A stretch of DNA of 64,000 bases from Entamoeba histolytica HM-1:IMSS (GCF_000208925.1 NW_001914897.1:29025-93024), one strand, 5' to 3'. Numbered from the stretch's first letter, positions 31,617 through 42,368 are shown. Made by a program: numbers and translations. The notes: generated by a model not told the origin, from the sequence alone.

Positions 31617-33578
31617 ATGGAAATAGTATTAAATGTTCGTTATGAAAAAAATATTTCCAATTTTGTGAAAATTAATAGTTCAAAATTTTTATTTTTATCA
31701 AAGTCAAAAATTAAAATTTCTAATATTCAAAATTATTGTGGAACGAATAAAATACTTGAAGAATATATTTGTTACTTTATTATTGATAAAAATTTAAATG
31801 AAAATGAAATTATATTAAATGATGAAATGATAATTTCATTAAGATTTCCTAAAAAAGTTAAAATTTCACTTTGTTTTATAAAAACAATTCCTGAAGCAAT
31901 AAATATTATTGTAAAACCTTCTCCTCATCCTCTTATTAATTTAAAAAAACAAATTAAGTATTTTAATGATAATAAAAATTGGGAAAATTTTAATCATCGT
32001 TTTATAAAAATTGGAAATACATTATTATTAAAAAGTGATTCAATTGGTAATGAAAATAATTTATTATTATCTCCGTATAAATGGTTTTCTTATTCCATTA
32101 CTAGTATTAATAACCAAAAAATAACTTCTTGTTTTTTTGAAATTACATCAAAAACAAAATTTTATATTGAACCTTCTCCTTCTTTAATATTAACTTCAAA
32201 ATTATCTCCTTTAACATTTATTTCATCAGAACAAAATTGTAAAGAAATCTACTCTTTTCTTTCAAATCTCTTAGTAAAATCAAATCAATTAAATCAAATG
32301 AAAGAATGTATTATATTAGGACCAAATGGAATTGGTAAAAGAACTTTAGTTCTTCAAATTGCTTCAACTCTTCAATGTAATTTTATTAGAATTGGAATAG
32401 ATGACTATTCAATATCTGATACATTAACATTAATAGAAGAATCAATAAAAGCTCTTCCTATTATTATTTTATTTGATAATATTACAGACATTAATTATAA
32501 TATAATCTATCAATATACTTCATCAATTCAATCATTTCTTGCAACTAAAATTAATACTCTTCCTCATTCACTCTTTAAAATGATTTGTGTATTTAATATT
32601 GATTCTATTTTTTCTCCATCGGATTCTTTTCCATTTCTCCGCTTAAAAAATTATCAAACATCTGATCTTTGTCGTATTCAACAATATCTCCATTTACCAG
32701 AATCAATTATTCTTCCAAGAGGATTAACTTTTTTTGACTGTCTTTCTATTCAAAAGAGTTGGAATGCACTTCCTTTAAGTATTGAAGAAATTAATAAAAT
32801 AGCAAAACAATTATCTCAACAACATACTACTTCAATAGAAATACCAACTGTAAGATGGTCTGATATTGGTGGTTGTAATGGAGCTAAAAAACAAATTAAA
32901 GAGGAAGTGTCAAAAATATTATCATCAAATGAAAGTCATGGAATTTTATTATATGGACCTCCTGGAACAGGAAAGACTCTTCTTGCAAAAGCAGTAGCAA
33001 CAGAATATAATATGTCATTTTTCAGTGTTAGAGGTGCAGAGTTACTTAGTAAATATGTTGGAGAAACAGAAAAAAATATTAAAAATCTATTTCACACAGC
33101 AAGAGAAAATAGTCCATCTATTATCTTCTTTGATGAAATTGATGCAATTGCTTCTGAAAGAAAAGGAGGGAGTGTTTTTGATAGAGTTGTAAGTCAAATT
33201 TTAACTGAAATGCAAGGGGTTGGTGTTATTGGTGGAATTCTTGTTATTGGAGCTACAAATAGAATAGATAAAATAGATAAATCACTTCTTGTTCCTGGTA
33301 GGTTTGATGTATCTGTTGAAGTTGGGTTGTCTTGTGGTGAAGAAAGAAAAGAAGTTATATTGGCTCAATTAAATTCTGTTCAACATGAAGATATAAATCT
33401 TGATCAATTTGTATCTTATTTACCAGAAAAAATAAGTGGGTCAGACATCTCTTTGATAATATCAAAAGCATATTCACTTGCCCGTAAAGAGGTGATAAAT
33501 CGCTATATTAAAGGAGAAGTTGTAACTACACGAGATATAAAAATTACAGCATTTCAATTATATTCATCTCTTAAATAA
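31617..33578 (+). CDS. Type II AAA ATPase with degenerate first ATPase domain
   Basis: The protein has 653 residues from the ATG at 31617; the longer frame starts with TTG. An N-terminal region of about 210 residues precedes two AAA modules. D1 keeps a modified Walker A (GPNGIGKRT, about 235) but has a poor Walker B (IILFDNITD). D2 is canonical: WSDIGGCNGAKKQI, Walker A GPPGTGKTLLAKA near 447, Walker B IIFFDEIDAI, sensor GATNR and arginine-finger region PGRFD. A weak D1 with a strong D2 is typical of PEX6/PEX1-type and some CDC48-related remodelling ATPases. The exact orthologue cannot be decided by eye. Entamoeba histolytica is considered to lack peroxisomes, so a PEX identity would be notable. 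Confidence 0.8.
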   Translation: MEIVLNVRYEKNISNFVKINSSKFLFLSKSKIKISNIQNYCGTNKILEEYICYFIIDKNLNENEIILNDEMIISLRFPKKVKISLCFIKTIPEAINIIVKPSPHPLINLKKQIKYFNDNKNWENFNHRFIKIGNTLLLKSDSIGNENNLLLSPYKWFSYSITSINNQKITSCFFEITSKTKFYIEPSPSLILTSKLSPLTFISSEQNCKEIYSFLSNLLVKSNQLNQMKECIILGPNGIGKRTLVLQIASTLQCNFIRIGIDDYSISDTLTLIEESIKALPIIILFDNITDINYNIIYQYTSSIQSFLATKINTLPHSLFKMICVFNIDSIFSPSDSFPFLRLKNYQTSDLCRIQQYLHLPESIILPRGLTFFDCLSIQKSWNALPLSIEEINKIAKQLSQQHTTSIEIPTVRWSDIGGCNGAKKQIKEEVSKILSSNESHGILLYGPPGTGKTLLAKAVATEYNMSFFSVRGAELLSKYVGETEKNIKNLFHTARENSPSIIFFDEIDAIASERKGGSVFDRVVSQILTEMQGVGVIGGILVIGATNRIDKIDKSLLVPGRFDVSVEVGLSCGEERKEVILAQLNSVQHEDINLDQFVSYLPEKISGSDISLIISKAYSLARKEVINRYIKGEVVTTRDIKITAFQLYSSLK

Positions 33579-33733
33579 CACAAATTATTTAATTTTTTTT
33601 TGGTATTTATCTTTAATTCAAAATAATAAAAAAAACTTAAAACTATAAAAGAATTAAAAGTAAATTAATAAAAACTATACTTTATCAAACCCGGAGAACT
33701 AAAAAAAATCGAGGTTTTTAGGGGTTGTTGGAG

Positions 33734-34426
33734 ATGAGTGCTAAAGTAGCCACCGCCGTTCAAAGAGAAGCTTGCACAAAAACTGTTTGCCCATGCAAAG
33801 CAAGATGCCAAGCATTCAGAGCTGAAGTTATCAAAAGAACTATTCAAAACCATAAGGATATTGAAGCTGCTAAGAAAGCTGTCTATCTTGCAAAGAAGAA
33901 GGCAGAAATTAACGGTGATTTATATGCTGAAGCTGATCCAAAATTAATTGTTGCCATTAGAATTAGAGGTATTAATGGAGTTTCACCAAAGATCAAGAAA
34001 ATCCTTAAACTCCTTAGATTAAGACAAATTAACAACGCTGTTTTCATTAAGGCAAATGCTTCAACCATTAAGATGTTAAGACTTGTTGACCCATATGTTA
34101 CTTATGGTTATCCAACTTTAGAAACTGTCCAAAAACTCATTTACAAACGTGGAGCCCTTAAAATTAATGGAAATAGAATGCCAATTACTTCCAACTGTAT
34201 GATCAAGAAAACTCTTGGAGACAAAGACATTATTTGTGCTGATGATCTTATTCATGAAATTTACACTGTTGGAAAGCACTTTAAGGAAGTTAACAATAAA
34301 CTCGCTCCATTCAAATTAAACGGTGCTAAAATTGCTGAAAAGAACAAGAAGATTCATTTTATTCTTGGAGGAGGATTTGGAAATCGTGAATTACTCATTA
34401 ACAAGCTCCTTGCCAAGATGATCTAA
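33734..34426 (+). CDS. RPL7: 60S ribosomal protein L7 (uL30)
   Basis: The protein has 230 residues from the ATG at 33734; the frame upstream begins with TTG. The L30/L7 core is obvious: VAIRIRGINGVSPKIKKIL, RLRQINNAVFIKAN, DPYVTYGYPTLETVQKLIYKRG and a GDKDIICADDLIHEIYTVG block. It is a large-subunit ribosomal protein acting in the cytosol. Codon use is visibly different from neighbours, with more C- and G-ending codons (AAG, CTC, ATC, GCC), the usual mark of very high expression in this genus. The 150 bases upstream carry a GC-richer stretch than other leaders. Confidence 0.96.
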   Translation: MSAKVATAVQREACTKTVCPCKARCQAFRAEVIKRTIQNHKDIEAAKKAVYLAKKKAEINGDLYAEADPKLIVAIRIRGINGVSPKIKKILKLLRLRQINNAVFIKANASTIKMLRLVDPYVTYGYPTLETVQKLIYKRGALKINGNRMPITSNCMIKKTLGDKDIICADDLIHEIYTVGKHFKEVNNKLAPFKLNGAKIAEKNKKIHFILGGGFGNRELLINKLLAKMI

Positions 34427-34541
34427 ATTGATTCGTTATGATTTTTTTTTGTTATATAAAACCAATTAAATACATAACAAAAAAGGGTTTAATAAAAATT
34501 CAATAGGAGTTATTTTTAGATGGAATTAGGAACTTTATAGA

Positions 34542-34552
34542 GAACTTTAAAA
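34542..34552 (+). promoter_or_regulatory. GAACTTTAAAA core promoter element
   Basis: This element lies 8 bases before the ATG of the Rab gene at 34560. A second GAACTTTA occurs 12 bases further upstream (34530-34537). Confidence 0.5.
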
Positions 34553-34559
34553 CATCCAG

Positions 34560-35135
34560 ATGAGTCAGATTTGTAAAACTGTCATTATTGGAGATTCTGG
34601 AGTAGGTAAAACTTGTATCATTCAAAGATTTACAAAAGGAACTTTCAATGAAGAACAATCTGCAACAGTTGGAGCATCATTTGTTGATTGTGAATTTAAA
34701 TTACCTAATAATGAAAGTTATAAATTACGTATTTGGGATACTTGTGGACAAGAAAGTTTTCAAAGTATTATTCCTATGTATTTTAGAAATGCGTCATGTA
34801 TTATTCTTGTGTTTGATGTTAGTAATTTTCAATCATTTAAAGGTATTAAAAGTTGGTTATCTATTGCATTGTCAAGTGCACCAGAATCAACTCCTGTAGT
34901 TGTTCTTGGATCAAAAAGTGATTTACCTTCTGTTGTTCCTGAATCAACAATAAATGATTTTGTACGTCAAAGAAATTATTTATATTTCCCTGTATCTTCT
35001 AAAAATAATACTGGAATTAAAGAAGCATTCGATAAAATTTCTTCTCTTGCTTTTGAAAAACAATCTTCTATGACTAAAGAACAAGAAATTAGAATCAATG
35101 ATGAAGTTAAACAATCTGATAAAAAATGTTGTTAA
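34560..35135 (+). CDS. Divergent Rab-family GTPase (RabX-like)
   Basis: The 191-residue protein has a Ras-superfamily fold with Rab features. The P-loop is GDSGVGKT, switch I has the effector threonine (SATVGASF), switch II reads WDTCGQES, and the C-terminus ends KKCC for double geranylgeranylation. Two motifs differ from the norm. The switch II alanine is Cys (usual WDTAGQE), and the base-specificity motif is GSKSDL where NKxD is usual, so guanine binding may be altered. The SAK motif is also weak (SSKN). Entamoeba has many such RabX proteins in vesicle traffic. The compartment is unknown. Confidence 0.9.
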   Translation: MSQICKTVIIGDSGVGKTCIIQRFTKGTFNEEQSATVGASFVDCEFKLPNNESYKLRIWDTCGQESFQSIIPMYFRNASCIILVFDVSNFQSFKGIKSWLSIALSSAPESTPVVVLGSKSDLPSVVPESTINDFVRQRNYLYFPVSSKNNTGIKEAFDKISSLAFEKQSSMTKEQEIRINDEVKQSDKKCC

Positions 35136-35339
35136 TTACATATTTTTTTGTAGTATTATATAACATTCTTTCTTTTTTTTTTTTTTAGGATTTATGAAAA
35201 AAATAAAATTATATTAAAAAAATTAACTTGAAATGAGTGTAAAAAGATTAATTCTAAAAAAATAATTACTAAAATTATAAAAGTTAAGGAAAAAGAAAAT
35301 GTGAATCGACAAAAAACTAGTATATCATTTACACGAATA

Positions 35340-36899
35340 ATGGCAGCAACAGAAACTGCAATTCTTGAGGGATGGCCAACATTACAAGAAGTACTTGAAG
35401 ACTCATTTATGAAACGATTATTGAGATGTTATCTTTCTGATGAAAGGTCAGAAGAAAATTTAGACTTTCTTGAATCAGTAGGATTGTATGAATCTCAGTT
35501 TGATAAATTGACACCTAAAGTACGTTTAGAAGCATTAAATTTTATTAAAGATCAATTTTTGGATAGAAACTCAGAACGACAAGTTAATTTATCTTATCAA
35601 ATTCAACAATCAATCTTAAAAAAATTATCTGAAGTTACTTCAAATGCACCCAAAGATGTATTTAACGAAGCAAAAAAAGCAACAGAATATTTGTTATATA
35701 CAGAACAATACACATATTTTATTAATAAGTTAAATGCTAATACAATTGGTACAGGTAAAAAAGATGTTTATTCATTATATCTTAATCAATTTCCTAAAAC
35801 TAACCCACAACCATTATATAAGCCAACATTAAATAAAATCATAGAAATTGAAAAAAAATCATGGAATGAAGATGAGGTAAAAAGAAACACAGAATCTATT
35901 AAATCACTTGTAGAATCATTAATTCAAGACGAATGTAATTATGTTGGAGTATTAACTAGTTTAAGTGAATTTAGTGAAATTATGACTAAAAAACAAATAC
36001 TTGGTCCTGATGTTTTGAAAGAACTTTTTGATCATATTCCTGTATTAATTCAACATCACCAAAAATTCATTTCATCATTACAAGAGGCTAAAGCTGATGA
36101 GAAGGTTGGAGAAAAATTAAACTCTGGACTTCACTTTTTAGTTCTTTATCGATACTACCTTCGGCATGTTCCAAAGAATATTGCTAAGTTATGTTCTATT
36201 GGTATGACAGATGAAATAGAAGTTGGAAGAGAATTATATCCTCTTCCAGTAATTGAAGAATTTGATAAACAACAAAAGATGACTAAAAAAATGAGTGTAT
36301 TACAAATGCTTGTTTATCCATATTTTAGAGTGAGAACATATCAAGCCTATGTAGATGATTTTATTAAAATAACAAAGAAAGACTCACAAGAAGTTAAAGA
36401 ATTAGAAGTTGTTCATAGCCAATTAGCTATTTTTCAAGAATTAATTAATACATATTCTGATATCAATAAAATTGAAAGAATATCTGATGCACTCAAGCTT
36501 CTATTTCCATTTAGTTTTACTTCTATTATGCCTTTATTTGAAGGTAAGAATGGAATTTGTGGAATTGCTTCTTTAGATAGATTTGATAAAACTGATATTA
36601 ATCAGTTATCTATGTCACTTAATTCACGTAAAAAACTTACATTAATTATTTTATATCGAGGTGTTGTTGTTACTGATGTACCAGTAATTAGAAAGAAAGG
36701 TAATGTAAGTAATTCTATTGATAAATCATTTTATTCATTTACATTAATAGGTGATATTCGAGATTTTGGTACTGAAGATTCTACAGAAACAATATACATT
36801 GATGTACCAGAAATCAAAAAGAGAATATGGTTTGGATGTGAAAGTACTGAAGAATTTAAGTCTTGTGTTGAAGCATTAAGAACAATCTTGTCAAATTGA
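35340..36899 (+). CDS. RGS-RhoGEF protein (RGS, DH, PH)
   Basis: The protein has 519 residues from the ATG at 35340; the in-frame codon at 35301 is GTG. Residues 10-125 form an RGS domain (SFMKRLLRCYLSDERSEENLDFL, then a helical bundle), which binds and switches off heterotrimeric G-alpha. About residues 185-385 are a DH domain (SLVESLIQDECNYVGVL, MSVLQMLVYPYFRVRTY, the last matching the PVQRVPRY helix in degenerate form). A PH-like domain ends the protein. An RGS-RhoGEF effector of the amoebic G-alpha subunit has been described in E. histolytica and this matches its architecture, so the gene likely couples G-protein signalling to Rho, motility and phagocytosis. Confidence 0.9.
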   Translation: MAATETAILEGWPTLQEVLEDSFMKRLLRCYLSDERSEENLDFLESVGLYESQFDKLTPKVRLEALNFIKDQFLDRNSERQVNLSYQIQQSILKKLSEVTSNAPKDVFNEAKKATEYLLYTEQYTYFINKLNANTIGTGKKDVYSLYLNQFPKTNPQPLYKPTLNKIIEIEKKSWNEDEVKRNTESIKSLVESLIQDECNYVGVLTSLSEFSEIMTKKQILGPDVLKELFDHIPVLIQHHQKFISSLQEAKADEKVGEKLNSGLHFLVLYRYYLRHVPKNIAKLCSIGMTDEIEVGRELYPLPVIEEFDKQQKMTKKMSVLQMLVYPYFRVRTYQAYVDDFIKITKKDSQEVKELEVVHSQLAIFQELINTYSDINKIERISDALKLLFPFSFTSIMPLFEGKNGICGIASLDRFDKTDINQLSMSLNSRKKLTLIILYRGVVVTDVPVIRKKGNVSNSIDKSFYSFTLIGDIRDFGTEDSTETIYIDVPEIKKRIWFGCESTEEFKSCVEALRTILSN

Positions 36900-36977
36900 T
36901 TTTTTCTATCTCCCAATTTTTGTCTTTTTATAAACTTTTAAAAAAAAAGAATCTTAAAATGATTAATTAATAAGAAG

Positions 36978-37214
36978 ATGAATGAGTCACAAGTTCAGAT
37001 AAATTCAGAAGAGAAAATATTAAAAGAAGGCAATAAATTAAACAATGAAAAAAAAATGAGAAAAACAAAAAAGGAAATTAAAGAATTGAAACAGAAAGAA
37101 GAAAAAAAACCAATAAGTAACAGTCCTTTAATTTGTAGTATTTTAAAAAATTTCATTAAGGTTCATCCTGAAGTTATCTTACAAAGAAAGAAAGTATTTA
37201 ATCCACTTGATTGA
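36978..37214 (+). CDS. Small Lys/Glu-rich hypothetical protein
   Basis: A 78-residue ORF with an ATG and a highly charged helical N-terminal half, followed by a less charged C-terminal segment (LICSILKNFIKVHPEVIL). It lies 80 bases after the RGS-RhoGEF gene and is convergent with MON1. No family is recognised; gene-like codon use makes it plausible. Confidence 0.45.
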   Translation: MNESQVQINSEEKILKEGNKLNNEKKMRKTKKEIKELKQKEEKKPISNSPLICSILKNFIKVHPEVILQRKKVFNPLD

Positions 37215-37264
37215 TATTAATAATTTTGTTTGAAGTCATTAAGAAATTAAAAAAAAAAATATAA

Positions 37265-38614
37265 TTACCAAAGGAAACTTTTGTATTTTCCTTTCTTAGT
37301 TGGTGTTATAAATAAAGTGTCAAGTTTAGAACGAACCAAACTAATGATTTTATTTCCACGATTAATAACTTCGTCTCTTTCCAGAAGAATATTAAAAGTA
37401 CCACAAAAGAAATAATCAGAACGTAATGTTGCATAAATACAATCAACACCACCTTTACTACAATATTCTTTTAAATTTTGATTTTTCATTTCATCATAGA
37501 CAGTTCTAAACATTCTATGAATTCTTTTTTGTTCAGTATAACTTGATTTATATGGTTCTTGAAATTCAGGTTCATGTAATTGAGCATTATCACCTTCAAT
37601 TTTAACAAATATATAATGAAGATATAATGAAGAACTTTCTTCAAATTGAACATCAACTGAAGGACCATTAATCAATTGGTTGATAAATGGGACATTTATT
37701 ATTTCATTTTCAATTGTTTCAGCACAAGTACTAATTATTGGTAATGACTCATTTTTTGTTGCTAAAAGTACTAATGATAATTTACTTGTAAAAAATTTAC
37801 AAAAAACAAATAATTGTCCTGATTGATTAAAGTCATATAATCCAATTGGAACCCATTTATCATTTATTGTAGGTAATCCTTGGACAAAAGTCATTAAAAT
37901 ATGAATGTCTTTTGGAGAAAGAGTACAACCAGATCTTTGATTGATATAAATAAGATTTAACTCATTAAATAATAAAGTGAATACAATTGAGTCATTGTCA
38001 TTTATTAATTTATCATTACAAGTATTTACTAAATTAATAATAACATCATTTATTTGTTCTCTCATTGTACATGGTAAAATACTAACAGCATTATACAAAA
38101 TAGCAGTTGAAACATTCATTGAATGAATAAGAAATTTCATTTGGTCATATTCAGTTAATATAAGTCTTCTAAAATCATATGAAGTTTTCTTTTGAAATAA
38201 TGATAAAATGGTAGTATAAGGAACAATAGAACAAAGTTTTCTTCCAATCATTTCTGCTTCAATCTTTAATTGTTGTGGTGTTTCTCCAGTTTTTGCTACA
38301 ATAACAATTTCAATAGGTCCAACTGAATGAAAAATAATTATTTTTCCATCTTCACAAACAACATCATCTGTAGAATCACTTAAATCTGCAACTACAGAAG
38401 ATAAAGCGGTTAATGTACCCATGAAAGGAGCTAATTTAATTTCATCTCCATACCTACTAAATATTGGTTTTCCTGCATCTGTATAAATAAGTATATGCTT
38501 CTTCTTCATTTCCCAAGCTTTTGCATTATTTGTCATATCAATTTCAGTATCATTCTCCCATCTTTTATGTAAAATGGAAAATTCATTTCTGATAGAAACA
38601 TTTTCTTCAGCCAT
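37265..38614 (-). CDS. MON1: MON1/SAND vesicle-fusion protein
   Basis: The protein has 449 residues from the ATG at 38614; the extension to 38623 starts with TTG. The MON1 signature is clear: KKHILIYTDAGKPIFSRYG near residue 25, the longin-type continuation FMGTLTALSSVVADLSD, and the second longin block with ILPCTMREQI. MON1 works with CCZ1 as the exchange factor that loads Rab7 on late endosomes and phagosomes, replacing Rab5. That is central to phagosome maturation in an engulfing amoeba. CCZ1 is not in this window. A GAACTTAAAAG-like element sits upstream on the minus strand around 38655. Confidence 0.92.
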   Translation of the reverse strand: MAEENVSIRNEFSILHKRWENDTEIDMTNNAKAWEMKKKHILIYTDAGKPIFSRYGDEIKLAPFMGTLTALSSVVADLSDSTDDVVCEDGKIIIFHSVGPIEIVIVAKTGETPQQLKIEAEMIGRKLCSIVPYTTILSLFQKKTSYDFRRLILTEYDQMKFLIHSMNVSTAILYNAVSILPCTMREQINDVIINLVNTCNDKLINDNDSIVFTLLFNELNLIYINQRSGCTLSPKDIHILMTFVQGLPTINDKWVPIGLYDFNQSGQLFVFCKFFTSKLSLVLLATKNESLPIISTCAETIENEIINVPFINQLINGPSVDVQFEESSSLYLHYIFVKIEGDNAQLHEPEFQEPYKSSYTEQKRIHRMFRTVYDEMKNQNLKEYCSKGGVDCIYATLRSDYFFCGTFNILLERDEVINRGNKIISLVRSKLDTLFITPTKKGKYKSFLW

Positions 38615-38623
38615 CTTCTTCAA

Positions 38624-39166
38624 CCTAACCCAATATAAATACTCATCTTTTCTTTTAAGTTCTTTTAATTTCTGTTTTATATAACGAAAATATTTCTTTT
38701 TTTTTTATAATTTTTATATTATTAAAATTTGTTATTCAATGGAATAACTCGTTTTAAACATTTCAAATAACAACATCACTAACAACCATTTCTAAATAAT
38801 CTTCTTCTTCATAAATTTTGAATAAAGATATTTAAATTAACTTAACTTCTTTTATTAAAACAAAAACAATATCTATTTTAGGATTTTCTTAAAGAATTTT
38901 TATCTTTTCTTTTTAATTTAACATTAATTATAAATATTCAAAGACTAAAACTTTATTGAATTAAAATGATGTTTCAAACTAATTTATTTTTTTATTACAA
39001 ACTCTATTTATTTAAATGAAAATGAATTTATTACATTAATACCATAAACATGAAGTTATAACCATATAAAGAAAATACAGCATATTAATTAAAAAAAAAG
39101 AAGAATATGAACCAATTAGAAAAAGATACTTCAAAACTACAAGTTAGAAAATGAAAATTTGATGAA
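38624..39166. other. AT-rich intergenic region
   Basis: About 540 bases between the MON1 promoter and the last exon of the ankyrin-TBC gene. No gene, RNA or repeat is supported. Confidence 0.6.
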
Positions 39167-41120
39167 CTATTTCTTATGTAAAGTACCAGCAATATTGTAC
39201 CATTTTTTAATTTCTTTTGGAGTGATTCTTGCTTTTTTGACAAAATTAATAAATTTATCTTGATCAAATTGACTACCCATAAGAGTCATAGGATCAGCCA
39301 AAGCTTTATCAATAAAAATATATTCATCCATTTTTAATATTTCAACTAATTAAGTGAGAATTAAAGAAATAAAAAGAAGATAAAATTAAAAGAGAAAAAG
39401 TGTAGATTAAAACAAAAAACAAACCTTTTGAATAATGAAGAATTGCACTAAAAATGGAGAATACAATTTCCCATCCTTCCATTAAAATTAAATCAAGAAT
39501 TCGTACTTCAAATTCGGGATGGAAACACCTACAGAACCATAACATGAAGTATTCTAACATATAAGTTTTCCAATTATCAAAATCATATTCTTTTGATTTT
39601 AAATGATAAAATATTTTTGGATGATATTTTTTCATAACTTTCATTGCAACAAATGCACATTTATTAATTCCAGGAAATCCTGGTAAAAACATTTCTCTTA
39701 AATTGTATTTTGGATTATTCATTAAAGCACTAAATCCCCAATAAACTTCTTCTTCTTCTTGAAGTATTAATATTAAAAATCCACAAAGATCAGACATTCC
39801 TTGAACATAACCTAAGTCATCTTGCATAGACCATGCTCTTAATACTCTAAATAATGTTCTTTGACCATCATTAAATTTAGCCATAAAATGAATATTATTT
39901 TGATGAGCTCTCATAACATCTTTATGAATTTGTTCGTCATCTTTACCACGTTCTGGTAATTCAGTAATACGAGCAAAATAACCATTATATTCTTGAATAG
40001 ATTGATTTATTTTTAATTCAATTTCCCAATATTTCTTTCTTTTATTGAGTGGAACAAATTTATATACTCTATGAAATAAAGCTCTTGGAACCTTTCCACT
40101 TTTATTCCATTCATCTAACATTATTTCCCATTTTTTTTCTCTTTCTTGTGAAGTTATTTTTTTAATTTCATCTTCTGTTTGAGTTTGATCTTTAACATAT
40201 CCAAATTCATCAGTATTAGATTTAACTTCAATAACTTCTTTCTTTGCAATTGTGTTTTCTTCATTATATACTAATCTAACATCTTTTAATGAAGTAACAT
40301 TAAGAAAAAAATTAACTAATGGTTCACATTCACTTTGAAGAGCATAAAATAATGGTTGTTTTTCATTAATATCTGCTGCTTCAGCTGCTGTAACACTTTT
40401 TCTAAAATAGTCGAAATAAGCACCGAAATTAGTTATTTTATTAAGGTTTTTTGATTTAGCCATATAATGTAAACAATTTGATTTATCTGAGTCAACAGTA
40501 TCAATATTAGCTCCTGCTTTTATTAATAAATTTATCATTTCTAAATTCATATAAAAACATGCTACCATTAATGGTGTAATTCCTTTATTATTTTGTATAT
40601 TAACATTTCCTCCATATTTAATAAGTTTTTCTAATAATTTTAAATTATTTCTTCTACATGCAATATAAATTGCACATTCTCCTAAATTATTTTGTGAATC
40701 AATTCCTGTTTTATTCATTTTTCTTGCTAAATATACACATGCATTAGTTCTTCCTGCAATAACTCCTCTAATTAATGCATTATTTCCATTAATATCTTGA
40801 GCACTTTTTGTAATTCCTGCAGCAAGAAGTTGTTTAACAAAATTTGATTTACCAGTTTCAGCAGCAATATGAAGAGCAGTAGAACCATCTATTTTAGATT
40901 TAAAATTTAATTTAGAGTCTTGTATTGAAATATATGGTGGTAATTGTCTTTCATTTATCGTTTCTTGTCTCCCTGCATTTAATGCAAATACAAATACAGG
41001 TGGCACTCTTTCATTTACTTTTTTTCCTTCTATTGTTCTACTAATAAGTTTGAGTTGAACTTGATCATCTTCAGTATCAGTTTCATATTGTTCATCATAT
41101 GAGTATTCTTCAGAAGACAT
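39167..41120 (-). CDS. Ankyrin repeat-TBC RabGAP (2 exons)
   Basis: Exons 39425-41120 and 39167-39345 join across a 79-bp GTTTGT...TAG intron into 624 residues. The join continues the TBC domain directly (AILHYSK then VEILKMDEYIF). After an acidic N-terminus, about residues 75-265 hold five or so ankyrin repeats (DGSTALHIAAETGKSNFVK, GNNALIRGVIAGR, KGITPLMVACF). The TBC domain starts near 355 and has both catalytic fingers, HKDVMRAH (Arg) and GYVQGMSD (Gln). It should inactivate a Rab, with the ankyrin array choosing partners. The last exon adds the end of the TBC fold. Without splicing the protein appears to end in a false hydrophobic tail. Confidence 0.93.
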
Positions 41121-41392
41121 GAAGAACTTTTAGAATATTTGAACTAAAAATTATTTTTTACTTTTTTTTTTAATTTCCTTTTTTGGAGTTTTCTTTGTTA
41201 TCTTTTTTTTTTTTTCTTTAATTCGTAATTTTTAAAATGAATTGGTAAGTATTAACTTAGTAATTATTTTCAAATTGATAGAAATAAATTATGTAAATTA
41301 AACTATTTTTGATAATTTTGGGGGAGAATATATTTTTTCTTATTTGAAAGTTCAAAAAAAAAAATATAAAAAAGATAGTTCAACGGAAGTCA

Positions 41393-42368
41393 ATGAAAAG
41401 AAGATGGGAACAACTTATTGAAAATGAAGAAAAAAGACAAAACAAACTGAATAATACAAAAAAGAAAATTGAAGGAGTAAAATCAAATAAACAAAAAATT
41501 ACAATAGAAATAGACCCATTAAAAATTAAACAAATGCATGAAAAAATACTTAAATTTTATGAAAAAGAAGGAAGAAAATTACCATGGAGAGAAACAACAG
41601 ATAAATATAAAATACTTGTAAGTGAAGTAATGTTACAACAAACACAAGTAACGAGAGTAATAGAAAAATATAAATCATGGTTAATTCGTTTTCCAACTAT
41701 TCAAGACTTAGCAAAAGTTTGATTCATCATTTTAAATTTAAAAAATTAAAAATATTTATTTATTTTAGGCAAATCTTGCTGATGTTCTTGAAGAATGGAA
41801 TGGATTGGGTTTTAATTCAAGAGGAAAAAGGTTAAGAGATTTAGCTATCGAAGTATGTGAAAGATATAATGGAATAATACCTTCTAGTGTTGATAAATTA
41901 TTAAATTTACCAGGAATTGGTCCTTATACTGCAAATGCAGTGTTAATTTTTTCTGAAAATCAAGATATTGCAACAGTAGACGCTAATATTAGAAGAATTC
42001 TTATTCACGAACTTTCTCTTGATGAAAAAACACCTGAAAATATATTATTCGCTTATGCAAATAAATGTCTCCCTTTGGGAAGAAGTCGAGATTGGCATAA
42101 CGCTTTAATGGATTATGGTGCTCTTGTTGCAACTGGTAAAAAAACTGGAATTACAGCAAAATCAAAACAAAGTAAATTTGAAGGATCAAGAAGATCATAT
42201 AGAGCAGAATTATTAAGAAGAATTAGAAAAAATAATGGTTCTTTATCAATAGAAAATTGTGAAGAAGTTATTAAAGGAACTAAATACACTTTAGAAGAAA
42301 TCATTGAAGGATTAGAAAAAGATGGAATTGTTCATAAAGAAGGAGATTTTATAGTTTTGAATAAATAA
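41393..42368 (+). CDS. MutY-type adenine DNA glycosylase without Fe-S cysteines (2 exons)
   Basis: Exons 41393-41716 and 41769-42368 give 307 residues; the intron is 52 bp and starts GTTTGA rather than GTTTGT. Helix-hairpin-helix glycosylase motifs are strong: LPWRETTDKYKILVSEVMLQQTQV, WNGLGFNSRGKRL, LPGIGPYTANAV and the catalytic aspartate in TVDANIRR. MutY removes adenine mispaired with 8-oxoguanine and so prevents G-to-T mutations. After DYGALVATG the four cysteines of the usual 4Fe-4S loop are missing and are replaced by Lys/Gly/Ser residues. The C-terminal 8-oxoG-reading NUDIX-like domain is replaced by a short winged-helix-like tail. A cluster-free E. histolytica MutY has been discussed in the literature, as I recall. 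Confidence 0.9.

Noticed and set aside
41717..41768. Frameshift in MutY
   Set aside because: A 52-bp intron with GTTTGA...TAG ends joins both halves in phase.
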